Positions 1 through 10,541 of a stretch of DNA of 64,000 nucleotides are shown piece after piece; position 1 is the first letter of the stretch; every line of letters starts with the position of its first letter. A program made the translations under genes and the position numbers. A model generated the notes under the pieces. The model made no database searches, was not told the origin of the DNA, and worked only from the letters and a program-made list of their open reading frames with translations. Source of the stretch: Cephalopachus bancanus (Eukaryota > Chordata > Mammalia > Primates > Tarsiidae); assembly GCA_027257055.1 (NCBI GenBank), contig JAPVLO010000040.1, positions 394,501 to 458,500 of the forward strand. The letters are read 5' to 3'.

Positions 1-490
1 GGAGTGAAGGAATCTGAGCTATAGCCACTAATTAGGCTGTTCTTAATTACAGACATTCTTCACGTAGGAAGTGGAAAGGAGAGGCAGGGAGAGCAAGGGC
101 TTTATTTTTAACAACGGCACTTTCTGTGAGATGTGTGGCCCCCATTTACAGCAGCAAATGGAATTCTTGCCAAAGAGATGGGGCTGAATTATTAAGTGCA
201 AATAATTAGGCCCTTAGTTCCTGGAGTTGGGAAAAGGAGCATTCTGTACAGCACAGGGGTGGAGAAAGTACCATTCATTTTCAGTTTTTCATCATTTAAA
301 ATGATAATTAGTGAGAGATAATATGCCTCAGTAGCCAATTTCGCCTCTGATTATTTGCTTGAATATGGTAATTGTGTGATTTTTGTTTTGCTCTCCTTTC
401 GACATGCTTCCTAAAGTCCTTGTGATGTTTTAGGGGACTGGGGGACTCATTATTATCTCTCAAAGTAACCATGGAAATATATAATTAGAC
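1..490. promoter_or_regulatory. Repeat-free TAATTA-rich segment, possible enhancer
   Basis: I recognise no interspersed repeat here. The homeodomain core TAATTA occurs five times, at 29-34, 44-49, 203-208, 305-310 and 482-487. Roughly 0.4 copies would be expected by chance at this length and AT content. The first site sits in the palindrome CTAATTAG. Clusters of such sites in old unique DNA are common in developmental enhancers. Function is inferred, and no conservation data were available. Confidence 0.3.
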
Positions 491-762
491 ATTATGCAGG
501 GTAGAATGACCCAGGTTGCAGGAAGTCTCTGTGGTACAGTGCGTTTAACTATACAGGGACTCTCTCTTAGTATCAGCAAGGCGTACTTTTCCCACAGATT
601 TTATAATCCCATCTTGTGGGAATGTGGAGGAACAAAGTCCAGACAATAGGAGACCTGTTTTCTAGTAACTCTGCCCTCTCTGTGACTGGTCTTAATCTCT
701 GAAACTGGGGAGAAGGGAGCTTGTATCATTTCAAATATATTACTAAGTGCCTGCATCTGTGT

Positions 763-808
763 TGCTTTGTACTTCAGTTCTTCATTGCTTTGTACTTCAG
801 TTCTTCAT
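763..808. repeat. Perfect 23-bp tandem duplication
   Basis: The 23-bp unit beginning TGCTTTGTACTTCAG occupies 763-785 and is repeated without a mismatch at 786-808. The identity suggests a recent replication-slippage duplication in unique sequence. Confidence 0.95.
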
Positions 809-1379
809 TGCCAGTGGTAGAGCCTGTTAAATTTCTTCTCTACATTCGAATGCTTGAACACAACAAAAATAGGAGGGGGGAGCTGCTTTTGTTAAAAGAT
901 AAATATATATTCTGTATATCATGGGCACATAAGAAAACTAGAAGGTATGACCATGTACTTTCACCTTCAATCACAAAATATCAGTGATCCAGAATGGTTC
1001 TATGCTTCCAGGAAAGGATTAAGTTATATCATCGGCTTGGTACGCTGTAAATGAAACCAGTTATATAAAATTAATATCGGGTCATGGAGTAAAAGAGGCC
1101 CCAAAACTGAATATTAGCATCTGTGGTTAGAAATTAACAAGTCTGTTGTTTTTAACTTTGCTTTCATCCCAATAGAGGGCAATTACTTTAAAGTCCTGAT
1201 CTCTGGAGAAGGGGGAAACTGCCCCACAAGGCTGATCAACATATTCTTTCTTAAACAATGGACCCAAGACTGCTTGAGGACAAAATCAGCTTCAGTCTCT
1301 AGGGAGCCCACCTCCCCGCTACATCTTTCTTTAAGACTGCCTCCATGATGGCTCAGAGATCAGGGGGTAGAACCTATTG
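809..1379. other. Non-coding stretch, probably including LTR U3 toward its right end
   Basis: No gene is visible. The part from about 1190, with the phrase GAGATCAGGGGGTAGAA near 1358, may be the U3 of the LTR that follows. The left half looks unique. Confidence 0.35.
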
Positions 1380-1798
1380 GCCATGGGACTTGACTTATAG
1401 ATATTATCTATTATAAAACCCAAGAATGGTATTTGAGATCTTTTTTAGATTTTGTATTCTGACAGACCCCAACCCCTGCCAAGACCTAGAATGTCAGAAA
1501 GTCAGCTTAACCAGTAAGCGAGGCCCACTCCCAGAAATTGACTCTATCACAGAAGCTTGTCTCAATACCTTCATGATTTCAACCAACAAGCAGCACCTAT
1601 CTCTGCCCTGTGTTCCCTTTAAAATTCCTTTCCTCTGAATTTTCAAGGAAGAGAATTTAAGCAATTTTTCTGAATTTCTTGCTCAGCTGCACTGTAATAT
1701 TAAACTCTTTCTCTAACTCTAATGGCTGTGTCAATTGTGTTTTTTTGTTTTGTTTTTTATCTGGGCAGCAGGCATAAGAACCTGGTCAAGCCGTAACA
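1380..1798 (+). mobile_element. ERV1-like solo LTR, 3' part
   Basis: The segment resembles the 3' half of a class I endogenous retrovirus LTR. It contains an ATTAAA poly(A) signal at 1699-1704 followed by the CTCTTTCTCTA run common to such LTRs, and it ends in a CA dinucleotide at 1797-1798. No gag, pol or env sequence follows, so it is a solo or truncated LTR. The subfamily is not assigned and the 5' edge is uncertain. Confidence 0.5.
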
Positions 1799-2439
1799 GA
1801 AAGAAACATTTAATTCAGAAGGATGGTAATTAGAAACCCACCAAAAGATTAGGGGGAACAGATGCAGAGGAGGCAGACTTGCAAGTGATTGCTGCCTTCC
1901 ATGGTCAAAGTACAGACAGAGACATGAAGATTTCATTCAAGGTTTGATATAACAACAGGAAACTCCATCTATGAGAATAAGACAGTCTCAGCTTCAGAAG
2001 GTCAGGTTCTTTGTGGAAAATTCAGACCTTGGACTTCTAGAAATATCTAGAATACCTCACACTTTTTGTCATCTCAGAGAGTTTGTCTGTGTTCCTCCCT
2101 CTGTCCAGAATTGTCTTTGTCTTCCCTCTGTGCCTAGAGAACCTCAAATCACCCTTTGAAACAAAGCTCAAATACCAGTTCCTCTGGAAACCTCTCGAGT
2201 TTGGATCAATACACTTCCTCAGTCTAACCATAGTATCCTGCATTTATCCCAATATTGTATTTACCTAGCATATATTAGGTGCTAGAATGTTTCATTGATT
2301 AATTTATACAACTTTTTTCTGTCATGTATATGGGATCTCATCTGTTCATTGTATCAAGTTAACATGGTTGAGTTGGGGTGATTTGACTTGGGATGAGTTG
2401 AGTTGGGTTCACATGGGTTAAACTGGCAGTATTGATTTA
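1799..2439. other. Unassigned non-coding DNA
   Basis: No gene or confidently named repeat is visible. A short GAGTTGGG-rich patch lies at about 2365-2408. The overlapping reading frames on both strands at 1971-2268 are under 70 codons and show no family resemblance. Confidence 0.4.
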
Positions 2440-2588
2440 GGATTGGAAAGAACTCGAGGCAAAAAAGAAATAAGAATGACTCCAGACAGTGAACTGGGGT
2501 ACAGAATAATCAGAGCCCTGGCTTCCCATCTTACCTGATTCCCACTTTTCAACAGTATTGTGGGTAGAAGATAAGAAAGAAAAAAAAA
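2440..2588 (+). repeat. Short A-tailed repeat unit, copy 1
   Basis: This roughly 149-bp unit starts GGATTGGAAAGAACTC and ends in an A-rich tail at 2574-2588. It is about 85% identical by eye to 3291-3447, in the same orientation. The A-rich 3' end suggests spread by L1 machinery. I see no Alu, MIR or tRNA-type promoter boxes and do not recognise the family. Confidence 0.7.
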
Positions 2589-2654
2589 TTTTCTTGCAAG
2601 GATTATAGCTGTTACCTCCTGATGTTGCAGGAAGTCCTACCAACCCAGCTTTTG

Positions 2655-3604
2655 ATAACAAAGCAAAAGTGAGATATTGTGAAATGTATATTTTGTCTTA
2701 GTCCCCCATTTCCTGACCCTTGGCACTTCTAGAGTGATGAGTGTCTTTTGTATGCTAATGAGATGACTGGTGGCTGGGGGCTTTTAGATAACCTCAGAAC
2801 AGGAGCTGGTCACTCAGAAAGTATAAGAGAGGATTAAAGGTTGAGACTTTCAACTCCATCCTCAACTTCTGGAAAAAGAAGAGAAGGTGAAGGTTAGGTT
2901 GATCACCAATGGTCAATGATATAATCACTTATGTCTATGTAATGAAGTTTCTATAAAAATCCGAAAGGACTGGATTCTGAGAGTAGCTGAATATGTGGAG
3001 GTTGGTTCTGGATGGTGGCTGGAAGGAACTCCGCACTCCTTCTTTCATACCACACCCTATGCATCTCTTCCATCTGTATGTTCCTGCTACAGCTCTTCAT
3101 CTGCATCCTTTGTAATACCCTTGATCATAAATGGGTAAATGTAAGTAAAGTTGTTCCCTGAGCTCTCTGAGCCATTCTAGCAAATTAATTGAACTTAAGA
3201 AGTGGGTAATGAGCACTCCACATTATAGTTGTTCAGTCAGAAGCACAGGTTGCAGCCTTGTGACTAGCATCTAAAGTGGGGATTGAGTTAGAATTGGAAA
3301 GAACTCAAGGTGAAAAGAAATAAAAATGCCTCCAGACAGTGAACTAGAGTACAGAGCAAGCAGAGCTCTGGCTTCCCAACTTAACTGATTCCTGCTTATT
3401 AACAGTGTTGTGGGTAGAAGATAAGAAAAAAAAAAGGAAAAAAAAAACAGGAGCTGGCACTACCTTCAGGTAGATAATGTCAGAATTTAGTTGAATTAAA
3501 GAGCACCCAACTGGTATGGAGGGAGGAGAAATTGCCATACCATATCTTGGTGACCAGAAGTGAAGGGAGGTAAAATATTCTGTGTTGTGTTGACTGTGTA
3601 AAGG
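2655..3604 (+). mobile_element. Unassigned LTR-like repeat, interrupted
   Basis: The segment includes phrases familiar from a widespread primate repeat (ATGCTAATGAGATGACTGG near 2752, CAAATTAATTGAAC near 3181, CAGTCAGAAGCACAGG near 3234, GATAATGTCAGAATT near 3472). I could not recover its name. The unit at 3291-3447 interrupts it. No open protein frame is preserved. Confidence 0.5.
3291..3447 (+). repeat. Short A-tailed repeat unit, copy 2, inside LTR-like element
   Basis: This is the second copy of the unit at 2440-2588. It shares ACTCCAGACAGTGAACT-type sequence and the phrase TTGTGGGTAGAAGATAAGA, then ends in an A-rich tail at 3426-3447. Host-element sequence resumes directly after the tail, so this copy looks like an insertion. 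No clear target-site duplication was found. Confidence 0.7.
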
Positions 3605-4449
3605 GAAAAAAACCAAAAAACTTTGTTTTTTCCTATCTTTAGAAAAAGAAGCACTAATTCCAAACCCTACTAAAGAGAAAGCAGAATCTCTATTCAACAT
3701 ACTCATTGGGTTTATCTTTGCACCAAGACAGAGCTGGAGTTTCCAGAATAATACCAGGTACTCATAGGAGAAGTGAGATGAGGCTAGAATGTGAACCCAG
3801 AACCAGGCATCCAGAAAGACAGTTCTTCCTAGAAGGCCCTATCTGAGTGGGATGGTAAACATGAGAAATAATTGTGTGCCTAGAAACACATAATTCTGTT
3901 GCCCCAAAGTCCATGCTATTAACTGGTACCACGTATTGCAGAGTGATAATAATGAATCAAAGAGTAAGTTAGACCTGTGTTCAAATCTCATTGACTAAAT
4001 ATCATCAAAATACTAGCTTTTCCACTACTTGCATTTCCAAGGAAAATAAATTTCTACTTCACTCCTTAAGAAGGAAAATTGCTAAAGAAACATTTTCATC
4101 CACCCTCTGCCTAGCCTTCACTTAAAGGAGTAGAGTGATTTACTTGGATGGTGATTTTTTAAAAAGGACCTTTGGTATACAAGGATTAACTCATTCTGGC
4201 TTCGAGGGTCAGCCTGTTCCTTTACCTGTAAACTTGTATCACACACTTGTGGGAACCATCAATGGACTCAAGACAACTGGCAGTCAATTTTGTAGTGAAG
4301 TTATAGGATACCCACAGTGGCCACACATCTAAGCTATAGTCTTCAGTGAACATTATGTGTAACAAAGCTGGCATTCTGAATGTCAGTTTTCTATTTTCCT
4401 CATTTGTCAGTGGTTTTGAATGTCAAAAGGGCAAAAGAAGTTACATGTC
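3605..4449. other. Unassigned non-coding DNA
   Basis: No gene is supported. The text near 3958-4000 vaguely resembles a MIR core but is too diverged to call. The 65-codon frame at 4135-4332 has no recognisable domain. Confidence 0.4.
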
Positions 4450-4612
4450 GATCCCCTCCTCCCCAACAGATGTGTAAACTTAGCCAACACAACCATTCAA
4501 CTTCAGTCTCTTTCCCCCTGCCTTTAAAATGGGAATAGCATTGCCTATCATCAAAGTACTATAGAAATAAATGAAACTGCATGGAATAACTCATTTGGCA
4601 CCAAATAGCAAG
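4450..4612 (+). repeat. MIR-like SINE remnant
   Basis: The order AACTTAGCC, TTCAGTCTCTTT, CCTTTAAAATGGGAATA and then ATAAATGAAACTGCATGGAA matches the second half of MIR (CTCAGTTTCC, then GTAAAATGGGGATAA). It is heavily diverged. Confidence 0.45.
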
Positions 4613-4619
4613 TTAGTTC

Positions 4620-5290
4620 CTTGCCACCTTCACCTTAGAAAAAATATATATATATATGGATAATTTGACTGTAGAGGGTTCTCGCCCTGTTTTCCTTCTT
4701 ACTCCACTTCCATTCTGCTCTCACCTTTTATTTTCTATTTTAATTAAAGGAGCCACTTTATACCCAGTTGCTGCAGGTGGAGATACATGCTTCTGACACT
4801 TAGACCCATACCTCGGGGACAGATCTCTCCTTCACACTCCCAACCTGGTATCCCTGTGAGAATGTCTCCGAGTACTCCAAAGGTAACATGTAGTGGAACT
4901 TACCTTCTCCCACCCAAACCCTCAACCTGTGTCTTTTCTCAGCCTTTCAGGCAGAAGTCATAATCATCTGGGCTGCATGCAGCATGAGCAAACTACTGAA
5001 GCTAACTCCTGACTGCTCCCATCTCACTACTCTTCCCTTGGGTCACATCTCCAGCAATTCCTATTTAGACCCAACCAAGAGTCTTCTCCTTCTCTTGCAT
5101 CCCGTCATGCATTGTAGAAAGCTCTGCTAAAATAGTTTACCTGTTGTCCTAGAAGTATGTCCCACTACTTATCATCCTCCCTATTGGCCTGTAAATTGCC
5201 AGTGGCAGAGCCTGTGATGTCTCCTTCTCTGTATCAATGCTGCTTCCTTGGCATAGAGAAGCACCTTAAAAGTGCCAGTGAAGTTAAAAG
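4620..5290 (+). repeat. L2-like LINE remnant with short (AT)n
   Basis: The pyrimidine-rich text and the ending GGCCTGTAAATTGCC...GCAGAGCCTGTGATGTCTCC near 5188-5225 resemble the 3' end of L2 (TGTGAGCTCC, then GGGACTGTGTCT). An (AT)n run lies at about 4645-4658. Identity is low. Confidence 0.4.
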
Positions 5291-6389
5291 TGGATTGATC
5301 TAACCTCTGTTCCCAGTTCTCTCCTGTCCAGAAATAATATTATTTTTGTGGCAGCGTGAAGAGTTGTCAGGAAAGTGACATAGACATTATTAATATTTTG
5401 GAGAAAAAGAAAATCATGTTGGTCTACTTACAGTCTTACCAGTTTCTGCTTTTTTAACCCAATATTCTAAGTGTTCTCAAGCAACCAGCTGGCAAGTTTC
5501 TTACATAACTTGCCAGGTGTATCTGTCAAGAATAAGGTTGGTATAATAGTAACCAGAGTAACCAAAGTCTATTTGCAGAGATCCCCAATGAAATAAATCA
5601 CATTTGTTCCTAAAAAGCACACTTAGATGACATAATTCTCTATCTAGTTCAACATCAGCTATAATAGTTCTAGTTTACTCAATGCTTTCTGTCTACAGGG
5701 GAAAAAAAGGAAGGATTTCACTATCCGAACAAACTGTAACATATCTCGTCTATCCCATATGCCCTTCTTAACTGATTTTTTTCAATCTCTAGCCCACAGA
5801 AGTCATGCTGAATGACAAGACTAAGTCAAAGAATGTTGGCATGACTTAAAAAAAAGTCAAGGAAAAAAGAAACCCGATAACGTCTTGATATTTATTAGCA
5901 TAAAGAAGGCAATGATGTAGCATCACCCTGGGAAATAAAAAGGAGTTGACACACTGGCCTGCCATCCTGACACTTGCCATCTAAAGAAAGCACTGGATGT
6001 ATTAAATGTGGATGTTTGCCTTTTATTTCATTGTCATGACCTAATTAGGAAAGGGTCTCCCTCTTCCCAAAAGACACTTCTTCCCAAGATGCACAGCCCA
6101 TTTGCCATTCTCTACTGTCATCTTTAAAGATGGCTTTTTGTTTTCACAAGAGCATTGACAAGTACAAGTGCATGTGGAGATACCTCTGTGGCAGATGCTT
6201 TTGATGACCTCTCTTCTCCACTTGGCACCCACCTCTCTACAGGGAGGGCCCTTCCTGAATCCACGATCGCCTGCACACAGGCAAGCTGGAAAGCCCTGAA
6301 GGTGTCTCTCAACAGGGAAAGATGCAGAGTTGGTGGCTAAATACTGCAGCACCCTAGAACCTCAGGTAGGATACCTCAGAGGTTTATGC
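5291..6389. other. Unassigned non-coding DNA
   Basis: No repeat family is confidently recognised. Three overlapping open frames at 6041-6352 (103, 62 and 61 codons, on both strands) lack any recognisable domain and are most likely chance openings. Confidence 0.4.
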
Positions 6390-6620
6390 TGTCTTCAGCA
6401 CCCAAAGTTTCCTAAAAGGATTGAGTTTCCACTGCCCATAGCAGTAACTTTCTTCACAACATGCACTTTGCTTTGCTGACTTCTTTCCCTTCCTTGTCTT
6501 ATGTTGCACCTCTCCTGCAGGTGTTTCTTGAAATCATCTTTTAAGTAAATCATACACACTCAGTTTCTGGCCCCAGGGTCAGCTTCTGGCCAAACATCTG
6601 TTCTGATCTGGGTGAAGTTT
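6390..6620 (+). mobile_element. Possible ERVL/MaLR-type LTR 3' end
   Basis: The run TCATCTTTTAAGTAAATCAT...CACTCAGTTTCTGGCCCCAGGGTCAGCTTCTGG near 6534-6588 parallels the end of an old LTR family (AATAAACTA, then CAGGGTCTGCTTCTGG). Upstream GTTGCACCTCTCCTGCAGG fits the same model. The remnant is weak. Confidence 0.3.
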
Positions 6621-7469
6621 TCACTTCAGAGCTTCTCTCCAGTGGTGATGACCCTTCCCAGGGAGCAGGGACACAGGCCTCTGAGGTCTTGGTCTATAGT
6701 CACATCCTGCAGACTTATTCCAGGCATAAGAGAGTTCCCTGTGCCTTTGGGTGCAGGTTTGGAGCTAAGGAAGGGACTATCTGTAAAAGAATGACTTATA
6801 GAAATGCCAAGTCAAATGGAAGTGCCCAGTTGCAGCCAAAACAGCAACAATCACATGGGTGAAGAGAGAATCAGCTACTGACACCTCAAACTCCAACACC
6901 CCACAGGCGTCTCATCCCAAATTGAATATTTAATGGATTTTTTTTATGTACTGAGGACTGTGCTAGCCACATTCTGCCATATATGACATTTTTTTCCTAG
7001 AGCAAAATCCAAACTACCATCTTATATTTTTACTGCAATATATTTTTTAAAGTTAAAAAAAAGACAGCACTTTGCACTTTTCCAATGAAATGCAGTTAAC
7101 AGAACACAGCAAGTATCCCTTGGACAAGGTGTCAAGAGCAGAGCATGTGCTATGCTTTCGCAAGGAGCACCTCATACTTGCCTTGTGAACTCAATGCCGT
7201 TGGCATGGAAACAACATATCTCTAAAGTTCTGAAATGGTGTCAGGTCAGCACCATGAAGATATTATCCAGCAGTCCATAGAGGTGATTTAGAGTCAACAT
7301 ATATTTCTTTTAGTGCTGGAAGAAAACATCCAGAAGGCTCTAGAATTAAGCAGAACGTGGGATGAAGATGATTTTTCAATAGCTTCTTTAGTTTCTCGAC
7401 TATGACTTGCTTTCTTCTCCCCACGATAGCTGTCTATGCATTTCCCACTGCCTGAAGTTCTCTTGCAGC
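6621..7469. other. Unassigned non-coding DNA
   Basis: I see no gene and no confidently named repeat. Two T- or A-rich runs (near 6938 and 7045) are the only low-complexity features. Confidence 0.4.
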
Positions 7470-7692
7470 TCCTCAGTCGGATCTTTCATCTGTGAAATTC
7501 CTGTTTATTTGCCATATTTCAACTCATCTGTCACTTTTCCAAGGAAATTTTCCTAGACTGTCACGACCAGATGCCAGCCCCTTTTATCAGGTACACCTAG
7601 CTCTCTCTGCTTTTATTTTATAGCATTTGACAGTAGGACCATCTCTTCTGCTCCCTACTGAATCCCCAGCATCTAGCTCACAGCCTAACCCC
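7470..7692 (+). repeat. L2 LINE 3' remnant
   Basis: The text follows the L2 3' order: CCTAGACTGTCACGACC, then TTTTATAGCATTTGACA, then CTACTGAATCCCCAGCATCTAGCTCACAG. The last phrase matches the L2 tail CCCCAGCACCTAGCACAG. Confidence 0.5.
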
Positions 7693-8334
7693 ATCCTCCC
7701 AAGAAGGATGATTGCATAATTAATGCAAACACTGTTTCTGTTCCCACCAACACCAGCTGGTCTGCTGAACCAGGCCTGATGGCTTTACTAGAAAACTAGT
7801 TCCAGAAAATGTTAGTAAGTTTTATCATAAAGGGGGAAAATATTTTCTAAGTAAGTAAATCCAGACACTAGTAAAATTGCCCGGATTTCTTTACTTCTCA
7901 TAGCACTTAAAGATACAAATGTGTATGGTGTCGCTCAAGATGGGACTGCATTAAGCAGAATATTACAGCTGGCTTCTTCCACAGCCCCAGGATACTTGCC
8001 CTATGTGCTAACCCTTGCCTTTCTGCTACTTATGTCAAATCTATCTCTAAGTACAGACTGAATCAGAAGATATGTGTTCAGTAAGTGCTGAAGGAAAAAA
8101 AATGATGGAAGAAAGCATGGATGGTTCACAATGCCAAGAGCTTATACAATTTGGGAGATGACTTTAAGAAAAAGAATAAGAAAATATATTAATTTTGTGG
8201 ATTTTCCAAAAAGATATGACTATGTGAATACATAGAGATCTGCTTTGAAATCATACACAAGTTGTTTAATCATCTCTGGTCGTTGTCTGGCAAGCTATCA
8301 CCATAGAAATGTTCTCAATTTGCCCAAGTTTAAG
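7693..8334. other. Unassigned non-coding DNA
   Basis: I see no gene or confidently named repeat. A weak MIR-like phrase near 8250-8290 (AAGTTGTTTAATCATCTCTGG) is too diverged to call. Confidence 0.35.
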
Positions 8335-8462
8335 AGATTTTTGAGGTAGGGACAATGTATTTTTCATCTTGTTGTATCCACTGCTCTCACCAGTCACTAT
8401 TTGTATCTAAGCAATATCTCAGCATGCAGTAGGTACTCAATTAGTGACTGATTTATGAACAA
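8335..8462 (+). repeat. L2 LINE 3' end
   Basis: The order GTAGGGACAATGTATTTTTCATCTTGTTGTATCC, then CAGCATGCAGTAGGTACTCAATTAGTGACTGATTTATGAA, reproduces the terminal L2 sequence. The purine tract that follows begins where L2 copies normally end in short GAA/TGAA repeats. Confidence 0.6.
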
Positions 8463-8463
8463 A

Positions 8464-8597
8464 TGGGGAGAAGGAAGGAAGGGAGGGAGGAAGGAAGAGG
8501 AAAAGAGGAAGGAGAAAAGAAGGAGGGAATGAGAGAGAAAGGGAGAGAGGGGGAATAAGGAAGAGGGAAGGAGGCAAGGAAGGAGGGAGAAGCAAGA
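8464..8597. repeat. Polypurine tract (GGAA/GGGA-rich)
   Basis: About 134 bp is almost purely A and G on the + strand, with GGAA, GGGA and GAGA motifs and few T or C interruptions. It probably grew from the terminal repeat of the preceding L2. Such tracts can adopt triplex structure. Confidence 0.9.
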
Positions 8598-9422
8598 TGG
8601 AAGATCTGATTTATTTTCAAAGCACTATCATCTTTAGAGTTTTCTCATCCCAGAAAATTCACTTGATTGAAACACAGAAAACTTATGAAGAATCTCTCTT
8701 TTTAAATTAACCAGAACACAGCATAAAGATTAGAAGTAAGTTTAAAGTCTTCAAAACCCCATTATGTGCAAGAGAAATTCCAGCTTTTCCTCTTGGATCT
8801 CTCAAATCCACTCTCTTTTTCCTGCAGTTGCAGTGGCTCCCCCCCCCATAATAATCAAAACAGGCTGGTATTGGTACAAGAACAGGCATACAGACAAATG
8901 GAACATGATAGAGATTCCGGAATCAAGTCCTCAATTTCTCAACCAACTCATCTTTGACAATGCCTCCAACAACAAACACTGGGGAGAGGAGAACCTATTC
9001 AGTAAATGATGCTGGGAAAACTGGCTGACCACATGCAGAAGATTGAAACAGGACCCCTACCTATCACCGTACACAAAAATCATCTCTAAATGGATCAAAG
9101 ACCTAAATGTAAAACCTCAAACTATAAGAATCTTAGAAAATGTAGGAGACACCCTTATGGAAATTGGAACTGGCAACCAATTCCGGATCAAAACCCCAAG
9201 TGCCCATGCCATTATAGATAAGATAGACAAATGGGACCTCATCAAACTGACAGTCTTCTGCAAAGCAAAAGAAACCACCAGGAGAGCAGGGAGACAGCCC
9301 ACAGAATGGGAAAAAATATTTGCCTGCTGTATATCTGACAAAGTCCTAATATCCAGGATCTACAAGGAACTCAAATATGCTGAAAAGAAAACAAACAAAA
9401 ACAAAAAAACACCCCCATTAAA

Positions 9423-9440
9423 AAGTGGGCAAAAGACAAT
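9423..9440. repeat. Target-site duplication, left copy
   Basis: AAGTGGGCAAAAGACAAT is repeated exactly at 9507-9524. It is normal L1 ORF2 sequence (the KKWAKD-type region) duplicated by the insertion. Its start overlaps the TTAAAA motif at 9418-9423, the preferred L1 endonuclease nick site. Confidence 0.93.
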
Positions 9441-9506
9441 TCCTTCGGGTCCCCTCCCACTGTGGGAGCTTTTCTGTCCTCTCAATAAATCCGGCTTTCT
9501 AAAAAC
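9441..9506 (+). mobile_element. LTR-R-region-derived, L1-mobilised insertion (TINE-like)
   Basis: A 66-bp insert interrupts the L1 fragment. It has an AATAAA signal at 9484-9489, then 11 nt to the end of the unique body, then a short A-rich tail (AAAAAC). The body (CTTCGGGT...TGTGGGAGCTTTTCTGTCC) looks like the R region of a gammaretrovirus-like LTR. The flanks are an exact 18-bp duplication. This combination fits reverse transcription of a short polyadenylated RNA by L1. LTR-derived, L1-mobilised elements were described in the tarsier genome as TINEs; assigning this copy to them is inference. Confidence 0.75.
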
Positions 9507-9524
9507 AAGTGGGCAAAAGACAAT
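9507..9524. repeat. Target-site duplication, right copy
   Basis: This is the exact second copy of the 18 bp at 9423-9440. L1 ORF2 sequence resumes in order immediately afterwards. Confidence 0.93.
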
Positions 9525-9556
9525 AGACACTTCTCAAAAAAAGAGATACAGGCAGC

Positions 9557-9609
9557 CAAAGTGCTCAGCCTCACTAATGACACATGACAAAGTGCTCAGC
9601 CTCACTAAT
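9557..9609. repeat. 31-bp-period partial tandem duplication inside L1
   Basis: The 21-bp run AAAGTGCTCAGCCTCACTAA(T) occurs at about 9558-9578 and again at 9589-9609. The L1 ORF2 consensus has only one copy, so it arose after insertion and helps shift the reading frame. Confidence 0.9.
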
Positions 9610-9947
9610 CATCAGAGAAATGCAAATCAAAGCCACACTGAGATACCACCTAACCCCAGTAAGAATGACCATCATTCATAAAACAAATAACAGACGCTGG
9701 CAAGGATGTGGAGAAAAAGGAACACTTCTACACTGCTGGTGGGAATGCAAACTAGTGCAATCTCTTTGGAAAACAGTGTGGTGATTTCCGCGGTGACTCT
9801 TTACCTATTGTGGTTCCTCTGTTTTGGGAGGCTAAGGAGACTTTATACTGCAGACTCACAGAGAAGACTGAAACAATCCTACCTTGAATGTTAGTTACAC
9901 CTGCAAATGAACCAACCCACAGGAAGATTTATAGAGAAAACAGGCTT

Positions 9948-10110
9948 GAGAGTCAGTAGTTGTGCATTAGAATTACCAGGAAAGCTCATTCAAGACACTA
10001 TCTCTAGGTCTCACCCCAGACCAATTAAATCATAACATCTGGCAGTGGGGCCCAGGAATAAGTGTGGTTTAGGAGTTCCTTGCATGAGTATAATGTGCAG
10101 CCAGGAGGAA
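9948..10110 (+). mobile_element. MER5A-type hAT-Charlie element
   Basis: The non-autonomous element is recognised from TGCATTAGAATTACCAGGAAAGCTC, then CTCACCCCAGACCAATTAAATCA, then GGGGCCCAGGAATAAGTGTG and the terminal AATGTGCAGCCAGGA. The outer ends are diverged. Confidence 0.78.
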
Positions 10111-10179
10111 GAACTACTATTATGGAGAAACAAATGCTGCTTCCAAAATCTGACTGTAATTCAATATGTGAACATGGTT

Positions 10180-10290
10180 AGGCCCATTAAAATCGTCTGG
10201 GCCTCAATTTTCTCCTCTTTAAATGTGTGGGATGAACAGTATTATCCCTAATATTCTGTTCAGAGAGAAAATGATTAAGATCCCATTGCT
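10180..10290 (+). repeat. MIR-like remnant
   Basis: CTGGGCCTCAATTTTCTCCTCTTTAAATGTGTGGGATGAACAG matches the MIR order CCTCAGTTTCCTCATCTGTAAAATGGGGATAA with many substitutions. Confidence 0.4.
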
Positions 10291-10498
10291 TGGCAAGTGT
10301 GTTTTTTAAGTATTTAATGAGTATACCTATTAATCTTCTACTCTTTCTATATAACAAACTTTTTTATAGTTACTACAGAGGCAAGAGACACCACGAAGAG
10401 TGTAAAGATGAAAGATGTGACCCCTGCTCTAAAGCAGTTTATAAGCCAGTTTTAAATCTGTCAGTTACCTAAGAGTAAAAGGCAGAGAGAGACACATT

Positions 10499-10541
10499 GG
10501 ATGGATGGATGGATAGATTAGATGGATGACAGATAGAAAAG
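10499..10541. repeat. (GGAT)n-type microsatellite
   Basis: A short impure tetranucleotide array reads GGATGGATGGATGGATAGAT, then GATGGATGACAGATAGA. Confidence 0.9.

Larger units (their letters stand above)
8852..9781 (+). mobile_element. L1 ORF2 C-terminal fragment, truncated at both ends
   Basis: The conceptual product is the C-terminal part of the L1 ORF2 protein. An open frame at 9043-9681 contains [22 protein letters not shown] and WEKIFA, which are hallmark ORF2p stretches. A second frame at 9584-9784 gives [18 protein letters not shown] and the cysteine/histidine segment [14 protein letters not shown]. The frames are split by an 18-bp-flanked insertion at 9441-9506 and a 31-bp-offset internal duplication. 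The fragment lacks the EN and RT domains on the left and the end of ORF2 plus 3' UTR on the right, so it is a dead pseudogene. It begins abruptly after a C9 run at about 8840-8847. Confidence 0.93.

Noticed and set aside
9043..9681. 212-codon open frame, the longest with real protein resemblance.
   Set aside because: It is L1 ORF2 C-terminal sequence cut by an insertion, so it is annotated as part of a dead transposon and not as a host gene.
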